Counted from the first letter of the stretch, positions 26,915-34,678 are shown. The stretch: 58,927 nt of DNA from Actinomycetota bacterium (GCA_030019215.1 JASEEZ010000009.1:1-58927), one strand, 5' to 3'. Notes: a model not told the origin generated them from the letters alone. Made by a program: numbers and translations.

Positions 26915-26954
26915 GATTTTCCACTTTACTCCATTTTGTTCCATTTTGCTACAC
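26915..26954 (-). promoter_or_regulatory. MraZ operator (four 10-bp direct repeats)
   Basis: On minus, four consecutive decamers: GTGTAGCAAA, ATGGAACAAA, ATGGAGTAAA and GTGGAAAATC, with the TGG core repeated at exact 10-bp period in the last three. This matches described MraZ boxes (repeated AAAGTGG-like units one helical turn apart). Located about 275 bp upstream of mraZ, just downstream of a promoter. Confidence 0.85.
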
Positions 26955-26956
26955 CT

Positions 26957-26985
26957 ATTCTCTAAAATCGGCAAAACTCCTTCAA
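26957..26985 (-). promoter_or_regulatory. Predicted dcw cluster promoter
   Basis: On minus, TTGAAG (-35), 17 bases, GAGAAT (-10), behind a strongly AT-rich tract (26995-27025) that could act as an UP element. The MraZ repeats begin right after the -10. Confidence 0.5.
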
Positions 26986-27140
26986 AACTTTAGGATTTTT
27001 TTAAAAAATTTTTAAATTTTTTTTGAACGCCCCCCTATCGGGTAAACTTGAACTTGTCTGAGCAGGTAGATTTCGCTCAAGCAGGATTTTGCACCGCTTG
27101 GGCAAAAAACAAGTAAAGGAACCTGGGGAAGGGGGATCAA

Positions 27141-28061
27141 ATGAAAATCAAAAGCACGTTCACCTATCTGCTGTTTAGCCTGATTTGCTTCATAATAATC
27201 TGTTTCCTCGCAACTTCCTGCGAGCGCCTACCGATCAAGGAAACATTCGAGACAGCACCCAAGATGCCAGCTCTGGAACAGGCACCCCCCGAGAGAGCCC
27301 CGGAGGAAGCTGCGGAGAAGGAACCTGAGGCTGCCGATCGACTGGTCATAAAGAGAAAGACTCTCAAGCTAGAGGTTAAAGACGTCAGGAAAACAAGAGA
27401 TAAAATCGATGAGATAGCTGCCAGATACAACGGAAACATTACCAGCTGCATCATCTCCTCCGAAGAACCCTATCCACCCATCTACGGCGAGGAAAGCAGC
27501 CTGCCTGCGGATAAACGAGGTAAAGCTCTCTCCGCCACCATAGTTGTGAAGGTCCCCAGCGATAAATTTCCCCTTCTGATAAAAGACGTAAAGAAGCTCG
27601 GTGAAGTTGAGTACGAGCAGGAATCCGAGGAAGAGGTAACCCAACAGTATATAGATTTAAGCGCCAGGCTTCGGAACCTCAAACACCAAGAGGAAAGATA
27701 CCTCGACCTGCTGGACGTGGCCAAAAATGTGGAAGAGATGCTCAAAGTGGAAGCCGAACTCTCTCGAGTCAGGGGTGAGATCGAATCTCTTCAAGCACAG
27801 ATTGACTACCTGGAGAGGAACGCCAAAATGGCCACTTTGACCATCGAACTCCACGAGCCATCAAAAATCATTCAACCGCCGGGTTTCGATTGGGGATTCA
27901 CAAAGGCCGTAACAAAGGCGATTCAGAACTTTGTCGCGGCTGTGAACTTTCTGATAATGGCCTTTGGTGCCATCCTCCCCTTCATTTTACTGATAATAGC
28001 CGCCATCTGGTTCTATAAATTCCTGGGGCGCCGCCGGCAAAAACGAAAGAAAGAGACATGA
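27141..28061 (+). CDS. DUF4349 domain lipoprotein
   Basis: 306 residues. N-terminal signal peptide ends in the lipobox LATSC (Cys at about residue 29), so it is predicted to be lipid-anchored. After a Pro/Glu-rich linker comes the DUF4349 domain: KLEVKDVRKTRDKIDEIAARYNG near 75-97 and DLSARLRNLKHQEERYLDLL in a coiled coil (about 170-230). A C-terminal membrane segment follows (ILPFILLIIAAIWFYKFL), giving two membrane attachments. Function unknown; some relatives are linked to envelope stress. ATG 27141 follows GGGGGATCAA. It overlaps the next gene by 4 bp, so the two are coupled. Divergent from mraZ. Confidence 0.85.
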   Translation: MKIKSTFTYLLFSLICFIIICFLATSCERLPIKETFETAPKMPALEQAPPERAPEEAAEKEPEAADRLVIKRKTLKLEVKDVRKTRDKIDEIAARYNGNITSCIISSEEPYPPIYGEESSLPADKRGKALSATIVVKVPSDKFPLLIKDVKKLGEVEYEQESEEEVTQQYIDLSARLRNLKHQEERYLDLLDVAKNVEEMLKVEAELSRVRGEIESLQAQIDYLERNAKMATLTIELHEPSKIIQPPGFDWGFTKAVTKAIQNFVAAVNFLIMAFGAILPFILLIIAAIWFYKFLGRRRQKRKKET

Positions 28062-28573
28062 TAAAACGACTCTCTATCATTGTAAGTATCTTTATTGCGC
28101 TTGTCCTGATCGCTGGTGGAGGTTTCTACTGGCTCTTCCATCCAAAAACCCTCCAGGACTACCTGCCAAGACAAGTGGAAAACCTTAAACTTATCAGGGT
28201 GACGCTGGGACCCGAAGCGATCGAGCTCGCGAGGGCCTCCCATATCGGAAGGATAGAATCCGTCTCCGATCTAGCCATCGGCTATTACGAAGGAGATTTG
28301 AGCATTTGGATAACCAAATATCCGGATGCGAGCAAAGCCAGGAGCGAAACGGAAAGAATGGCCGAGGCCATGCTCCGCTTCGGGAGGGGATTTGAAGATC
28401 TCAAAGAGATCAAAATGGACGGTGAGATGGTCTACCAAACATTTCCTGGTGGAGAACCCCACTACTTCTGGCAAAAGGAGAACCTGATGATCTACATCAT
28501 TCCGGGAAGAATTGGAGAGAAAGAGGCAATGGGACTAATCCGAAAAATCAACCGGAAGATCTCTATTTTTTAG
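28058..28573 (+). CDS. Membrane-anchored hypothetical protein
   Basis: 171 residues, family not recognised. One N-terminal membrane segment (IIVSIFIALVLIAGGGFYWLF, about 6-27), and the rest is a small extracytoplasmic domain with alternating strands (DLAIGYYEGDLSIWITKYP, MIYIIPG), resembling in style other short membrane-anchored partner proteins. Coupled by ATGA overlap to the DUF4349 lipoprotein, which suggests a joint function. The last 11 bp overlap the convergent zinc-ribbon gene. Confidence 0.75.
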   Translation: MIKRLSIIVSIFIALVLIAGGGFYWLFHPKTLQDYLPRQVENLKLIRVTLGPEAIELARASHIGRIESVSDLAIGYYEGDLSIWITKYPDASKARSETERMAEAMLRFGRGFEDLKEIKMDGEMVYQTFPGGEPHYFWQKENLMIYIIPGRIGEKEAMGLIRKINRKISIF

Positions 28574-28949
28574 AAGATTTTTTCGGAGGTTTCTCAGGCT
28601 TTGAGGGTTTCTCCGACTCCTTCGACTCCGCCTTTTCCTGGCTCGGCATCCCTTTAATTTTACCGGTATAAATGGAAAAGATGTAACCACAAGCCGAACA
28701 GGGCGAAGCACTTTTGGCGAAAAGAGTGTAGTTTGACTCACCACACTTGGGGCAGATTATCTCCTCTGCCTCATCGGGGATGTTTCTTGACTTGCGCCAG
28801 GCACCCCGGACATTTTCAGCTATCCCGCCGGCACAATCATCACAAAGCTCCAGTCTGATGATATCCTTCAAGGAGTCATACTTGGACAAACAAAAAAACC
28901 AGAGGGCCGGGACCTCTTTCTTGCAGATGCTGCACTTACCCTCCTTCAT
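28563..28949 (-). CDS. Double zinc-ribbon protein
   Basis: 128 residues with two zinc-binding units: Cys6/Cys9 with Cys36/Cys39, and Cys66/Cys69 (ICPKCGESNYT) with Cys84/Cys87 (CSACGYIF). The tail (about 100-128) is Lys/Pro/Glu-rich (KPSKPEKPPKKSSKK). The second unit closely matches the small zinc-ribbon protein at 49390-49593 (CPKCGE-x-NYT ... CxxCGxIF), so the two are paralogous. Function unknown; nucleic-acid or protein binding is possible. Convergent with the preceding gene and overlapping it by 11 bp. Confidence 0.75.
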   Translation of the reverse strand: MKEGKCSICKKEVPALWFFCLSKYDSLKDIIRLELCDDCAGGIAENVRGAWRKSRNIPDEAEEIICPKCGESNYTLFAKSASPCSACGYIFSIYTGKIKGMPSQEKAESKESEKPSKPEKPPKKSSKK

Positions 28950-28964
28950 CGCACCCCCAAATCG

Positions 28965-29165
28965 AATTCAGTTGACGGTTCACAGTTGACAGATTCCTAG
29001 TTGACAGTTCACGATGACAGATCCTATCAGCTCAGAGCTTAGAGCACGGAGCTTAGAGCATATCTCGTTATTAGTAATTCGTTATTCGGAATTAACTAAT
29101 TTCGAGTTCCGAATTTCCGGTTCCTCGTCCTTCGTCCCTCGTCCTCCGACCCCTGAACCCTGTGC
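28965..29165. repeat. Modular intergenic repeat
   Basis: In order: AGTTGACGGTTCACAGTTGACAG, CAGCTCAGAGCTTAGAGC, ATTAGTAATTCGTTATTCGG, TTTCGAGTTCCGAATTTC, TCCTCGTCCTTCG heptads and CCCCTGAACCCTGTGCCC. This is the cleanest example of the full module order shared with 4098-4330. Confidence 0.85.
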
Positions 29166-29254
29166 CCTGGAAGTTGGTGGCTGGCATCTGGTCCCTGCTG
29201 TCTTTGGGCTCAACGACTATAACATTCGCTCAAGTTTTCTTTTTTCCTGCTTAT

Positions 29255-29286
29255 AAAAACCCCGCCAATGGCGGGGTTTTTATAAG
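29255..29286. terminator. Bidirectional intrinsic terminator
   Basis: AAAAACCCCGCC/GGCGGGGTTTTT with an AAT centre, T-tracts on both strands. Lies 12 bp after the stop of the minus-strand DUF5667 gene. Confidence 0.9.
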
Positions 29287-29297
29287 CCCACGTCCTC

Positions 29298-30302
29298 TTA
29301 TCTGCCCATCTCCCTCTGCCGCATCGTCTCAGTCGTCTCCTGCTCACCCATCTGGCTCGAATCAGGATAGGTCATGGAATCCTGATCTTTTTCTCCCTGT
29401 CGCTCAATCCCTCCCGAACCACTGGGTGACGATACGCCGGGAACCACGGGGGGAACGATCTCCTCGGGTGGCCCTGGCTCAGCCGGCTCCCCTGGCTTAG
29501 CGGGCTTTGGCTCGACTTTCTTCTTCCCCTTACCAAGAGCTTCCATGGCCTCCTGGTGCCCGCGTCGGCTGACCTCGAGAGCATGAGAAATGGCATCCTT
29601 TGCCGGCTCCGGAACCTTCTCCAGCACACCCATAAGAACCATCTGTTGATGTTCGGTCAAAGTGAGCATCTTTTGATAAAGTGCTTCTTTGTCCTGAGCA
29701 GCACTTGCTCTCGTCCTGCCCTGGGCCTCTTCTAGGTGCTCATTCATCAAGGAGAGTGCCCTTTCTGTGGCTTCAGGCTTTTCCTCAGTGATCATCCTCT
29801 GTGCCTCCCCAAGACGCCTCTCCGCCAACCTCAAATGCAACTCGGCCTTTTCGCTTTCACCAAAGGTGAGAGCGAGTTCAGCTCGCTCGGCGGCGATCTT
29901 CACCGGGTACAGGAAACTGTCGGGCAAGCTAGCTGCAGAGGCAGCTACCGTTCCACTCCCAAGGAGGAAGAATATTGCCAGAATGGCAACCATCCGCATG
30001 AGCCACCCCTCGCCAAAGACAAGACGAGCACCCCGCCGCTGGGGAAGTCCTATGAAAACCTCCTGCGGTCGCTTGGCTTCCATTGCGCTGAGAAGTTTTC
30101 TTCGCAACTCTTCCTTGAAACCTGGAGACGGTCTCGGCGATGGGACAGTATCTATGAGAGAAACCGTTCTGAGCAAGGGCTCGAGTTCCTCCTTGTACTC
30201 AGGATAGCAAGAAAGACAGCCCTCAACGCTCTCCCGTCCCGTCTGAAGGAGAAACAAGCATTCGTCTAAGATTTTCGCCAGAGCATCCTTCTTAGCCCTC
30301 AT
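29298..30302 (-). CDS. DUF5667 membrane protein, likely ECF sigma partner
   Basis: 334 residues. The N-terminal cytoplasmic part (LDECLFLLQTGRESVEGCL, then YPEYKEELEPLL) has the ECF-associated pattern seen in putative anti-sigma proteins. One membrane segment follows (MRMVAILAIFFLLGSGTVAASAA, about 100-125), then DUF5667 (LPDSFLYPVKIAAERAELAL, about 126-230), and finally a Pro/Glu-rich tail. Its 5' end overlaps the sigma factor gene by 11 bp, and this strict linkage suggests it controls the sigma factor. The external signal is unknown. Confidence 0.82.
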   Translation of the reverse strand: MRAKKDALAKILDECLFLLQTGRESVEGCLSCYPEYKEELEPLLRTVSLIDTVPSPRPSPGFKEELRRKLLSAMEAKRPQEVFIGLPQRRGARLVFGEGWLMRMVAILAIFFLLGSGTVAASAASLPDSFLYPVKIAAERAELALTFGESEKAELHLRLAERRLGEAQRMITEEKPEATERALSLMNEHLEEAQGRTRASAAQDKEALYQKMLTLTEHQQMVLMGVLEKVPEPAKDAISHALEVSRRGHQEAMEALGKGKKKVEPKPAKPGEPAEPGPPEEIVPPVVPGVSSPSGSGGIERQGEKDQDSMTYPDSSQMGEQETTETMRQREMGR

Positions 30303-30846
30303 CGCCGGCTCCTTTTAAGATCTTATGAAGCGTCCTCAGGGCCCGGTGCTGCAACGCCTTAACGGCCCCCGCGGTCTTGCCCAATGTATTGGCTATCTCC
30401 GCATTAGAAAGATTCGTCAAAAATTTCAAGATGATCACCTGCTGCTGCTCCTCGGTCAGTCTGGATATGGCTATGTAGAGCTTTTCCTGAGACAGTTTTT
30501 TAATCGCCGCCTCCTCCGAACTCTCCGTCTCACCCAGTTCAACCGCAAAATCCTCGACCGGAACCATTGTCACCCTTGACCTTGTCCTGTAATAATCGAT
30601 GACCACATTGGAGGCTATCCTGAACAGCCAGGAAGAAAACGGCACACCTTTCCACTCAAACTTATCGATTGCCTCCAACGCTTTCACGAACACCTGCTCG
30701 GTCAGATCCTCGGCCTCGGTCGTATCGCCCACCTTGTAATAGACATAGCTATAAATCCTGTTAAAGAACATGTCATAGAGCTTGCCGAAGGCCTCCGAAT
30801 CATGCTTCCTTGCTCTGTCAACAAGGTCCCTGATTCCCTGATCCAT
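30292..30846 (-). CDS. ECF-type RNA polymerase sigma factor
   Basis: 184 residues from ATG 30846 (GGAAG before it); a longer frame from 30882 adds residues with no family match. Sigma-2 region: AFGKLYDMFFNRIYSYVYY and DLTEQVFVKALEAI, then SSWLFRIASNVVIDYYR. Sigma-4 region: AISRLTEEQQQVIILKFL and an HTH (SNAEIANTLGKTAGAVKALQ). No sigma-1.1 or sigma-3, as expected for ECF. Followed directly by its membrane partner. Confidence 0.93.
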   Translation of the reverse strand: MDQGIRDLVDRARKHDSEAFGKLYDMFFNRIYSYVYYKVGDTTEAEDLTEQVFVKALEAIDKFEWKGVPFSSWLFRIASNVVIDYYRTRSRVTMVPVEDFAVELGETESSEEAAIKKLSQEKLYIAISRLTEEQQQVIILKFLTNLSNAEIANTLGKTAGAVKALQHRALRTLHKILKGAGDEG

Positions 30847-30927
30847 ATCGATCTTCCTACTCCTTATAACGAGCGAGAACAAAAAGAGACACTCATTGTT
30901 TCGTTATTGGTAATTCGTTATTAGGAA

Positions 30928-31035
30928 AGGGTTCGAGGAGTCGAGGATTCTAGGATTCAAGTGCCTGTTTTCCAAAGATAGTATAGCCTTTTAGCCTTTC
31001 ACTTGACCCCTTGATTCCTGGAATCCTTGAACCCT
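30928..31035. repeat. Long imperfect inverted repeat
   Basis: Arms of 36 bases (30928-30963 and 31000-31035) built from AGGATTC/GGAATCCT units, with an imperfect match. It sits in the 326-bp gap between the end of the CAP gene and the sigma-factor start and may act as a transcript boundary. A short ATTCGTTATT repeat word precedes it (30900-30923). Nothing else was recognised in this gap apart from a 21-bp sequence at 31074-31094 that recurs at 56412-56432. Confidence 0.55.
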
Positions 31036-31172
31036 AAAGTTCTCTTTGCACTTCATCTCGCCTTAGTTGTTCCATCCACTATTTTTGGAGAAGAGTTATA
31101 AATGATGAGAGCGAGGATGGTTTTCGAAGAAAAATCAAACTTGATAAATTACCTGAAGTGGGAGATAGCTGG

Positions 31173-31991
31173 CTACTGCTTAGCGAAGCGTTGGGCGGGA
31201 GCTGCCCCAGCTACAAAATGCCAGTCCCGACCCAGAGCTTGCAGGAAAGCATATCGCCGCTTTTTGTCCTCCAAAATTCTAAGCAAAACCTCGATCGAGA
31301 GCAATGATCCTATCAAAAGGAGGATATTTCCATCGACCGTTGCTCTCCTCGCTTCCACCCCGCTCGTCCCGTTAGAGGCTCTTGCCTCTAACGGGGCTAA
31401 CCTGGTGGATGCCACGGTGAATCTTTCTGTGCCACTAGGGGCTTCTACGGAAACCTCTGTTCCAATCTCCTGGCCAGAAGAACTGCTCGCGGTTGCCCCT
31501 GTGTGTTCCGCAAAATCCTGGGTGAACATTTTTCCATATGGCCCCCCATCAACCACACCTATTCCCACGTGAGTATAGGAAGGATCGAGAATGTTGGCCC
31601 TGTGCTCGGGGCTTTGAAGCAGAGCACTGCGGGCTTCCTCGCAATCGGGAGCGCCAGCTAGGTTTTCTCCCGCCGTCTCCCACTTCCTCAAACCCGCCTT
31701 TTCCAGGCGCTCGGACAGCACACCGTGAACAGGCGAGGTGTGAGAGAAGTAATCTAAGGCAATCATCTCCCGGCTGTGGTCACGGGCAACCTCCGTCAAT
31801 CTGGGATCAACCTCCAGAGCCGGTAATCCCCGAGAGGTACGTTCCCTGTTCAGCAGGACCAGCATCTTCGCTTCATCCGAAGATAAATCCACCCCGCCGT
31901 AGGCAGGGTGGATTCCCAGGCCCAACAGGGCCACAACCACCAATATTACCAAGACCTTGCTCGCTCTCGAGAGCCGGGAGGATGGAATCAT
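31173..31991 (-). CDS. CAP-domain (SCP/PR1-like) secreted protein with C-terminal anchor
   Basis: 272 residues. Signal peptide (VLVILVVVALLGLGIHPAYGG). CAP domain about 36-160: LLNRERTSRGLPAL, VARDHSREM, HTSPVHG, GENLAGAP and SPEHRANILDPSYTHVGIG. After a Ser/Thr/Ala-rich linker comes a hydrophobic segment (ILLLIGSLLSIEVLLRIL) with basic residues behind it, so it is probably membrane-tethered. Bacterial CAP proteins are extracytoplasmic; some act on cell-wall material or bind ligands, but no activity can be assigned here. It starts 13 bp after the preceding CAP gene and so shares its c-di-GMP riboswitch. The linker is encoded across a CCCGTTAGAGG palindrome (31367-31394). Confidence 0.88.
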   Translation of the reverse strand: MIPSSRLSRASKVLVILVVVALLGLGIHPAYGGVDLSSDEAKMLVLLNRERTSRGLPALEVDPRLTEVARDHSREMIALDYFSHTSPVHGVLSERLEKAGLRKWETAGENLAGAPDCEEARSALLQSPEHRANILDPSYTHVGIGVVDGGPYGKMFTQDFAEHTGATASSSSGQEIGTEVSVEAPSGTERFTVASTRLAPLEARASNGTSGVEARRATVDGNILLLIGSLLSIEVLLRILEDKKRRYAFLQALGRDWHFVAGAAPAQRFAKQ

Positions 31992-32004
31992 TTCGACACC
32001 GCCC

Positions 32005-32778
32005 TCAATTAGCCTGCGACATTATCACAGTCGGACAGGTCGTCACTCCCCCATTCACCGTGATGCATTCCTGAATCTGCCCCACATAGCCCGGCGCATC
32101 GTAGTAAACCGTGTAGGTCCCCGTATGAACCAGGGTGAACCTGAACTCGCCATTGGCATTGGTGGGCATGATACAGTTATTCACCCTGACACACGTCCCT
32201 GTAATGGCTCGACCGGTCGCTCCGCTAATAACCCGACCATAGATCTCACCAACGGCCCCGCCGACAGTGGAGGGAGCCGAAACCGCTACTACCGCAGCGG
32301 GTCGGAACAGAAACTCCTGCGCCATCATGTAACCATAAGGCCCACCGGCCACTATCCCAATGCCCACGTAGTTGTATTCGGGCCTCAGGATATTTGCACG
32401 GTGACCCGGGCTATTCATCAAGGCGGCGTGGGCGATCTCAACCGAAGGGGCGCCGGCTAGGTTTTCGCCCATCACGCGCCAATCGGCGATGCCCGCCGCC
32501 AAGACCCTCTGAGCTGGCGAACCTGTGACCGGCGAGTTGTGGGCGAAATAGTTCAGGTTTATCATCTCCTGACTGTGCGCCCTGGCCACCGCCGTCAGCC
32601 CAAAGTCGAACTGCAAGGCCTGCAGCCCCCTTGAGGTCCTTTCCGCATTGAGCGATTGATATAAATGTTGCTCTTGAGCGGATAGTCCACTGGCAAAGGC
32701 CAGCGGCTGCGAGGCCAAGAGGATGAACGCTACTGCAACGACAATTACCGTTCCTCTAATGCCCCTTGTCCTTAACAT
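32005..32778 (-). CDS. CAP-domain secreted protein with carboxypeptidase-regulatory-like domain
   Basis: 257 residues from ATG 32778; the open frame back to 32928 runs through the riboswitch and is not coding. Signal peptide (VIVVAVAFILLASQPLAFA). CAP domain: LYQSLNAERTSRGLQAL, RAHSQEM, NSPVTG, GENLAGAP, SPGHRANILRPEYNYVGIG. A C-terminal beta-sandwich domain follows (GEIYGRVISGATGRAI to FRFTLVHTGTYTVYYDAPGY) with paired Cys. The C-terminal domain is nearly identical to that of the CAP gene at 46793-47539. First gene behind the c-di-GMP-I riboswitch. Confidence 0.9.
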   Translation of the reverse strand: MLRTRGIRGTVIVVAVAFILLASQPLAFASGLSAQEQHLYQSLNAERTSRGLQALQFDFGLTAVARAHSQEMINLNYFAHNSPVTGSPAQRVLAAGIADWRVMGENLAGAPSVEIAHAALMNSPGHRANILRPEYNYVGIGIVAGGPYGYMMAQEFLFRPAAVVAVSAPSTVGGAVGEIYGRVISGATGRAITGTCVRVNNCIMPTNANGEFRFTLVHTGTYTVYYDAPGYVGQIQECITVNGGVTTCPTVIMSQAN

Positions 32779-32795
32779 CTTCAAACCCCCCAAGT

Positions 32796-32842
32796 AAAAA
32801 GCCCATCTCCTCCAGGCTTCTCCCGAAGAAGATGGGCTTTTT
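32796..32842 (-). terminator. Riboswitch expression-platform terminator
   Basis: Stem AAAAAGCCCATCT/AGATGGGCTTTTT with an inner hairpin, ending in a T-tract only 18 bp before the CAP start codon. The 5' arm carries TCTTCGG, which can pair with CCGAAGA at the 3' edge of the aptamer, giving an antiterminator. Confidence 0.85.
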
Positions 32843-32864
32843 ATCAAATCTGACAAAACAAAAT

Positions 32865-32960
32865 CTCTTCGGCAGCTCGGCCGCCATACCCTGCTTTTGC
32901 AGGGCTTAGACCCGAAGCTTTGCGCCATCCCCTTTCGAGGACTTTGCCTTTATCGGAGAA
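32865..32960 (-). promoter_or_regulatory. Cyclic di-GMP-I (GEMM-I) riboswitch aptamer
   Basis: On minus the conserved GEMM-I elements occur in order: GGCAAA, CGAAAG (tetraloop), GCGCAAAGC, CGGGTCTAA, a variable hairpin (GCCCTGC/GCAGGG), then ATGGCGGCCGAGCTGCC. This matches the two-helix c-di-GMP-I fold with its GNRA tetraloop and docking site. It lies between the plus-strand gene at 33137 and the CAP gene at 32778, followed by a terminator hairpin, so it should control the two CAP genes. Confidence 0.9.
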
Positions 32961-33136
32961 AAACTACCTTAAAACCACCTTTATTAAGTTTTCAACCCGC
33001 CACTTATATTATCGGCAACGAAGACAAATTCTTGAGGGAAGTCTGAGGAAATTTTTACCCCGCCGCAGGCGAGATAAAGAGGATAAAGAGGCGATTTTGC
33101 CGAAGATAAAGAGGAACTCGACTGGAGAAACGTAAA

Positions 33137-33586
33137 ATGCAAAAGAGAACCATCGTTATTATTGTCGGGGTCACCATCCTAGCCGGTCTGCTCGCATACA
33201 ACCTCAGATATGTTGACCTCTCCACATTCTTCAGAAATTCGGGAATATCCCCGCAGAAAGCCATCCTTTACGGCTCCGTAAAAGAGGCCGATCCCTTCCC
33301 GCAGCCTATCAAAGGAAGCAAGGTCACGGTGGCAGGAAAAACGGTCGACATTGATAAGAATGGGGACTACAGGATCGAAAATATCCCCATCGGCTCACAA
33401 AAGTTAGTCGTGGAGACGCCGGCTCATGAAAGATATGAGAAGGAAGTGGAAATAAAAAGCGGGGATAATAAGGCGGATATTCTCCTCTCGCTCACCGCCT
33501 CCTCTCCGTCCTTGGCTTCTCCCACGACCCGAATATCCTTTTCCAGATTCAGAAGCACCCGAAGGACCTGGCGAACTGCATCGTGA
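33137..33586 (+). CDS. Membrane-anchored carboxypeptidase-regulatory-like protein, chimeric 3' end
   Basis: 149 residues. N-terminal membrane segment (TIVIIVGVTILAGLLAYNL), then a single beta-sandwich domain (ILYGSVKEADPFPQPIKGS to YEKEVEIKSGDNKADILLSL, about 43-119). The last 27 or so residues (SPSLASPTTRISFSRF...) are encoded by the antisense strand of a truncated response-regulator gene (33497-33627), so the natural C-terminus has probably been replaced. Function unknown. Oriented opposite to its neighbours. Confidence 0.65.
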   Translation: MQKRTIVIIVGVTILAGLLAYNLRYVDLSTFFRNSGISPQKAILYGSVKEADPFPQPIKGSKVTVAGKTVDIDKNGDYRIENIPIGSQKLVVETPAHERYEKEVEIKSGDNKADILLSLTASSPSLASPTTRISFSRFRSTRRTWRTAS

Positions 33587-33627
33587 TCGTCCACTATGAG
33601 CACCTGCGTTTGGGATTTAACAGACAT
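33497..33627 (-). pseudogene. Truncated response-regulator duplicate
   Basis: An ATG at 33627 encodes QVLIVDDHDAVRQVLRVLL and then NLEKDIRVVGEAKDGEEAV, about 44 residues almost identical to the N-terminus of the response regulator at 36808-37188. The match ends abruptly at GAGGCGGT (about 33497). The phospho-acceptor Asp and the rest of the receiver are missing. DNA identity with 37054-37188 is high (I see only scattered mismatches), so the duplication is recent. It ends inside the plus-strand gene at 33137-33586. Confidence 0.85.
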
Positions 33628-33636
33628 ATAGCTCCT

Positions 33637-34668
33637 TTATACGTCTCCTCTTGTAATGTCAAAATTCAAGACACGACCCCATACCACGGATCCATTTTTC
33701 ACGATAACTTTTACTTCTTCTGAAACCTCGGTGCCCGCTTTGTAGTATGCCCTGGCCATAAGAGTGTGGTCGCCATCCTCTACCGTAGTGGTATCCCAGG
33801 AGTATGTGTAAGTGGAGGCGGTTTCATTCCTCTCAACTGTTCCGACTTCTTTTCCACCCACATAAAAAGCTACAGACATAACGGTTCTGGGCGTCACTGG
33901 ATCGTCCTTAGCCAAGACGATGATATCCACACTACCACTGACCTCTGCCCCACCACCAGGAGAAGTTATGCTCACCAGTGGAATACTGGCTTCCCCGCTC
34001 ATAACCTCTGGAGTCGAGGTGGTTTCGCCCGTCCTCCCTAAGCCCATCGTTCCAGCCGTCTCAGTTTCAACGGCGGTGCTCAATACCTTCGGGGAGTGAG
34101 AGTGTGCTACCACGGTGACCAAGGTGGGTATCCTCTTCATAAAGAATCCGTTGAGAGCGCTTACTATGACGTGCCCCTCATAATCTCCGGGTGCCGCATC
34201 CTTGGGGACATCAAGTTTGGTGGCAACCTGTATCTCTTCCCCCGGGCTGATGGCAATGGAACTTATGTCCTTGTCAACCTCTATATATTCAAACAGCGGT
34301 GCCAATTCATCGGACAGCTCAACCTGCACAGTTAAAGTATCATTCCAGATGCTTTTAATCCTAAAAACATCGGGAGAATCTTTGGAGTTTCCCTGGGGAA
34401 CCTCTCCGAAGTCCAGCGTAAGTTTTCCGTTGGCGTCCACGCTTGCGATGGGGAAAACTACATGAGGTGGCGGTGGAGTGGTGGAAGTCCTGGTTGCTTT
34501 GGACTTTCCCGGGGACAAAACGAAGGCATCTTCAAAACAGGCGGCGGCAAAGATATTACCCGTGCTGGTCTCAGTATCCGTGAAATAGGCGTAGGTCGCC
34601 CCGCCTACCACAGCAACCAGCAACAAGAGCAAGGCAAGAAGAACCGCTATCGTCCTATTTATAGCCAT
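33637..34668 (-). CDS. SipW-dependent TasA/CalY-like secreted protein with Ig-like domain
   Basis: About 343 residues from ATG 34668 (the frame is open to GTG 34725 inside sipW; a choice between them is uncertain). Signal peptide of the SipW type: hydrophobic core (VLLALLLLLVAVVGG) followed by ATYAYFTDTETSTGN, the pattern shared by TasA/CalY/camelysin. A beta-rich first domain is followed by a linker and a C-terminal Ig-like domain (ITSPGGGAEVSGSVDIIVLA ... VAFYVGGKEVGTVER ... YSWDTTTVEDGDHTLMARAY). Directly downstream of the signal peptidase gene. Probably an extracellular matrix or surface component. Confidence 0.82.
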   Translation of the reverse strand: MAINRTIAVLLALLLLLVAVVGGATYAYFTDTETSTGNIFAAACFEDAFVLSPGKSKATRTSTTPPPPHVVFPIASVDANGKLTLDFGEVPQGNSKDSPDVFRIKSIWNDTLTVQVELSDELAPLFEYIEVDKDISSIAISPGEEIQVATKLDVPKDAAPGDYEGHVIVSALNGFFMKRIPTLVTVVAHSHSPKVLSTAVETETAGTMGLGRTGETTSTPEVMSGEASIPLVSITSPGGGAEVSGSVDIIVLAKDDPVTPRTVMSVAFYVGGKEVGTVERNETASTYTYSWDTTTVEDGDHTLMARAYYKAGTEVSEEVKVIVKNGSVVWGRVLNFDITRGDV

Positions 34669-34678
34669 TATCGCCCCA

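Noticed and set aside
26705-26974. 89-codon minus-strand open frame in the mraZ leader
   Set aside because: It covers the MraZ operator and hairpins, has no good ribosome-binding site and no recognisable domain.
30928-30963. tRNA-like GGTTCGA word
   Set aside because: No cloverleaf can be drawn; the word belongs to the imperfect inverted repeat of AGGATTC units.
32779-32928. N-terminal extension of the CAP gene to 32928
   Set aside because: The extension overlaps the c-di-GMP riboswitch and its terminator, and the signal peptide begins only at 32778.
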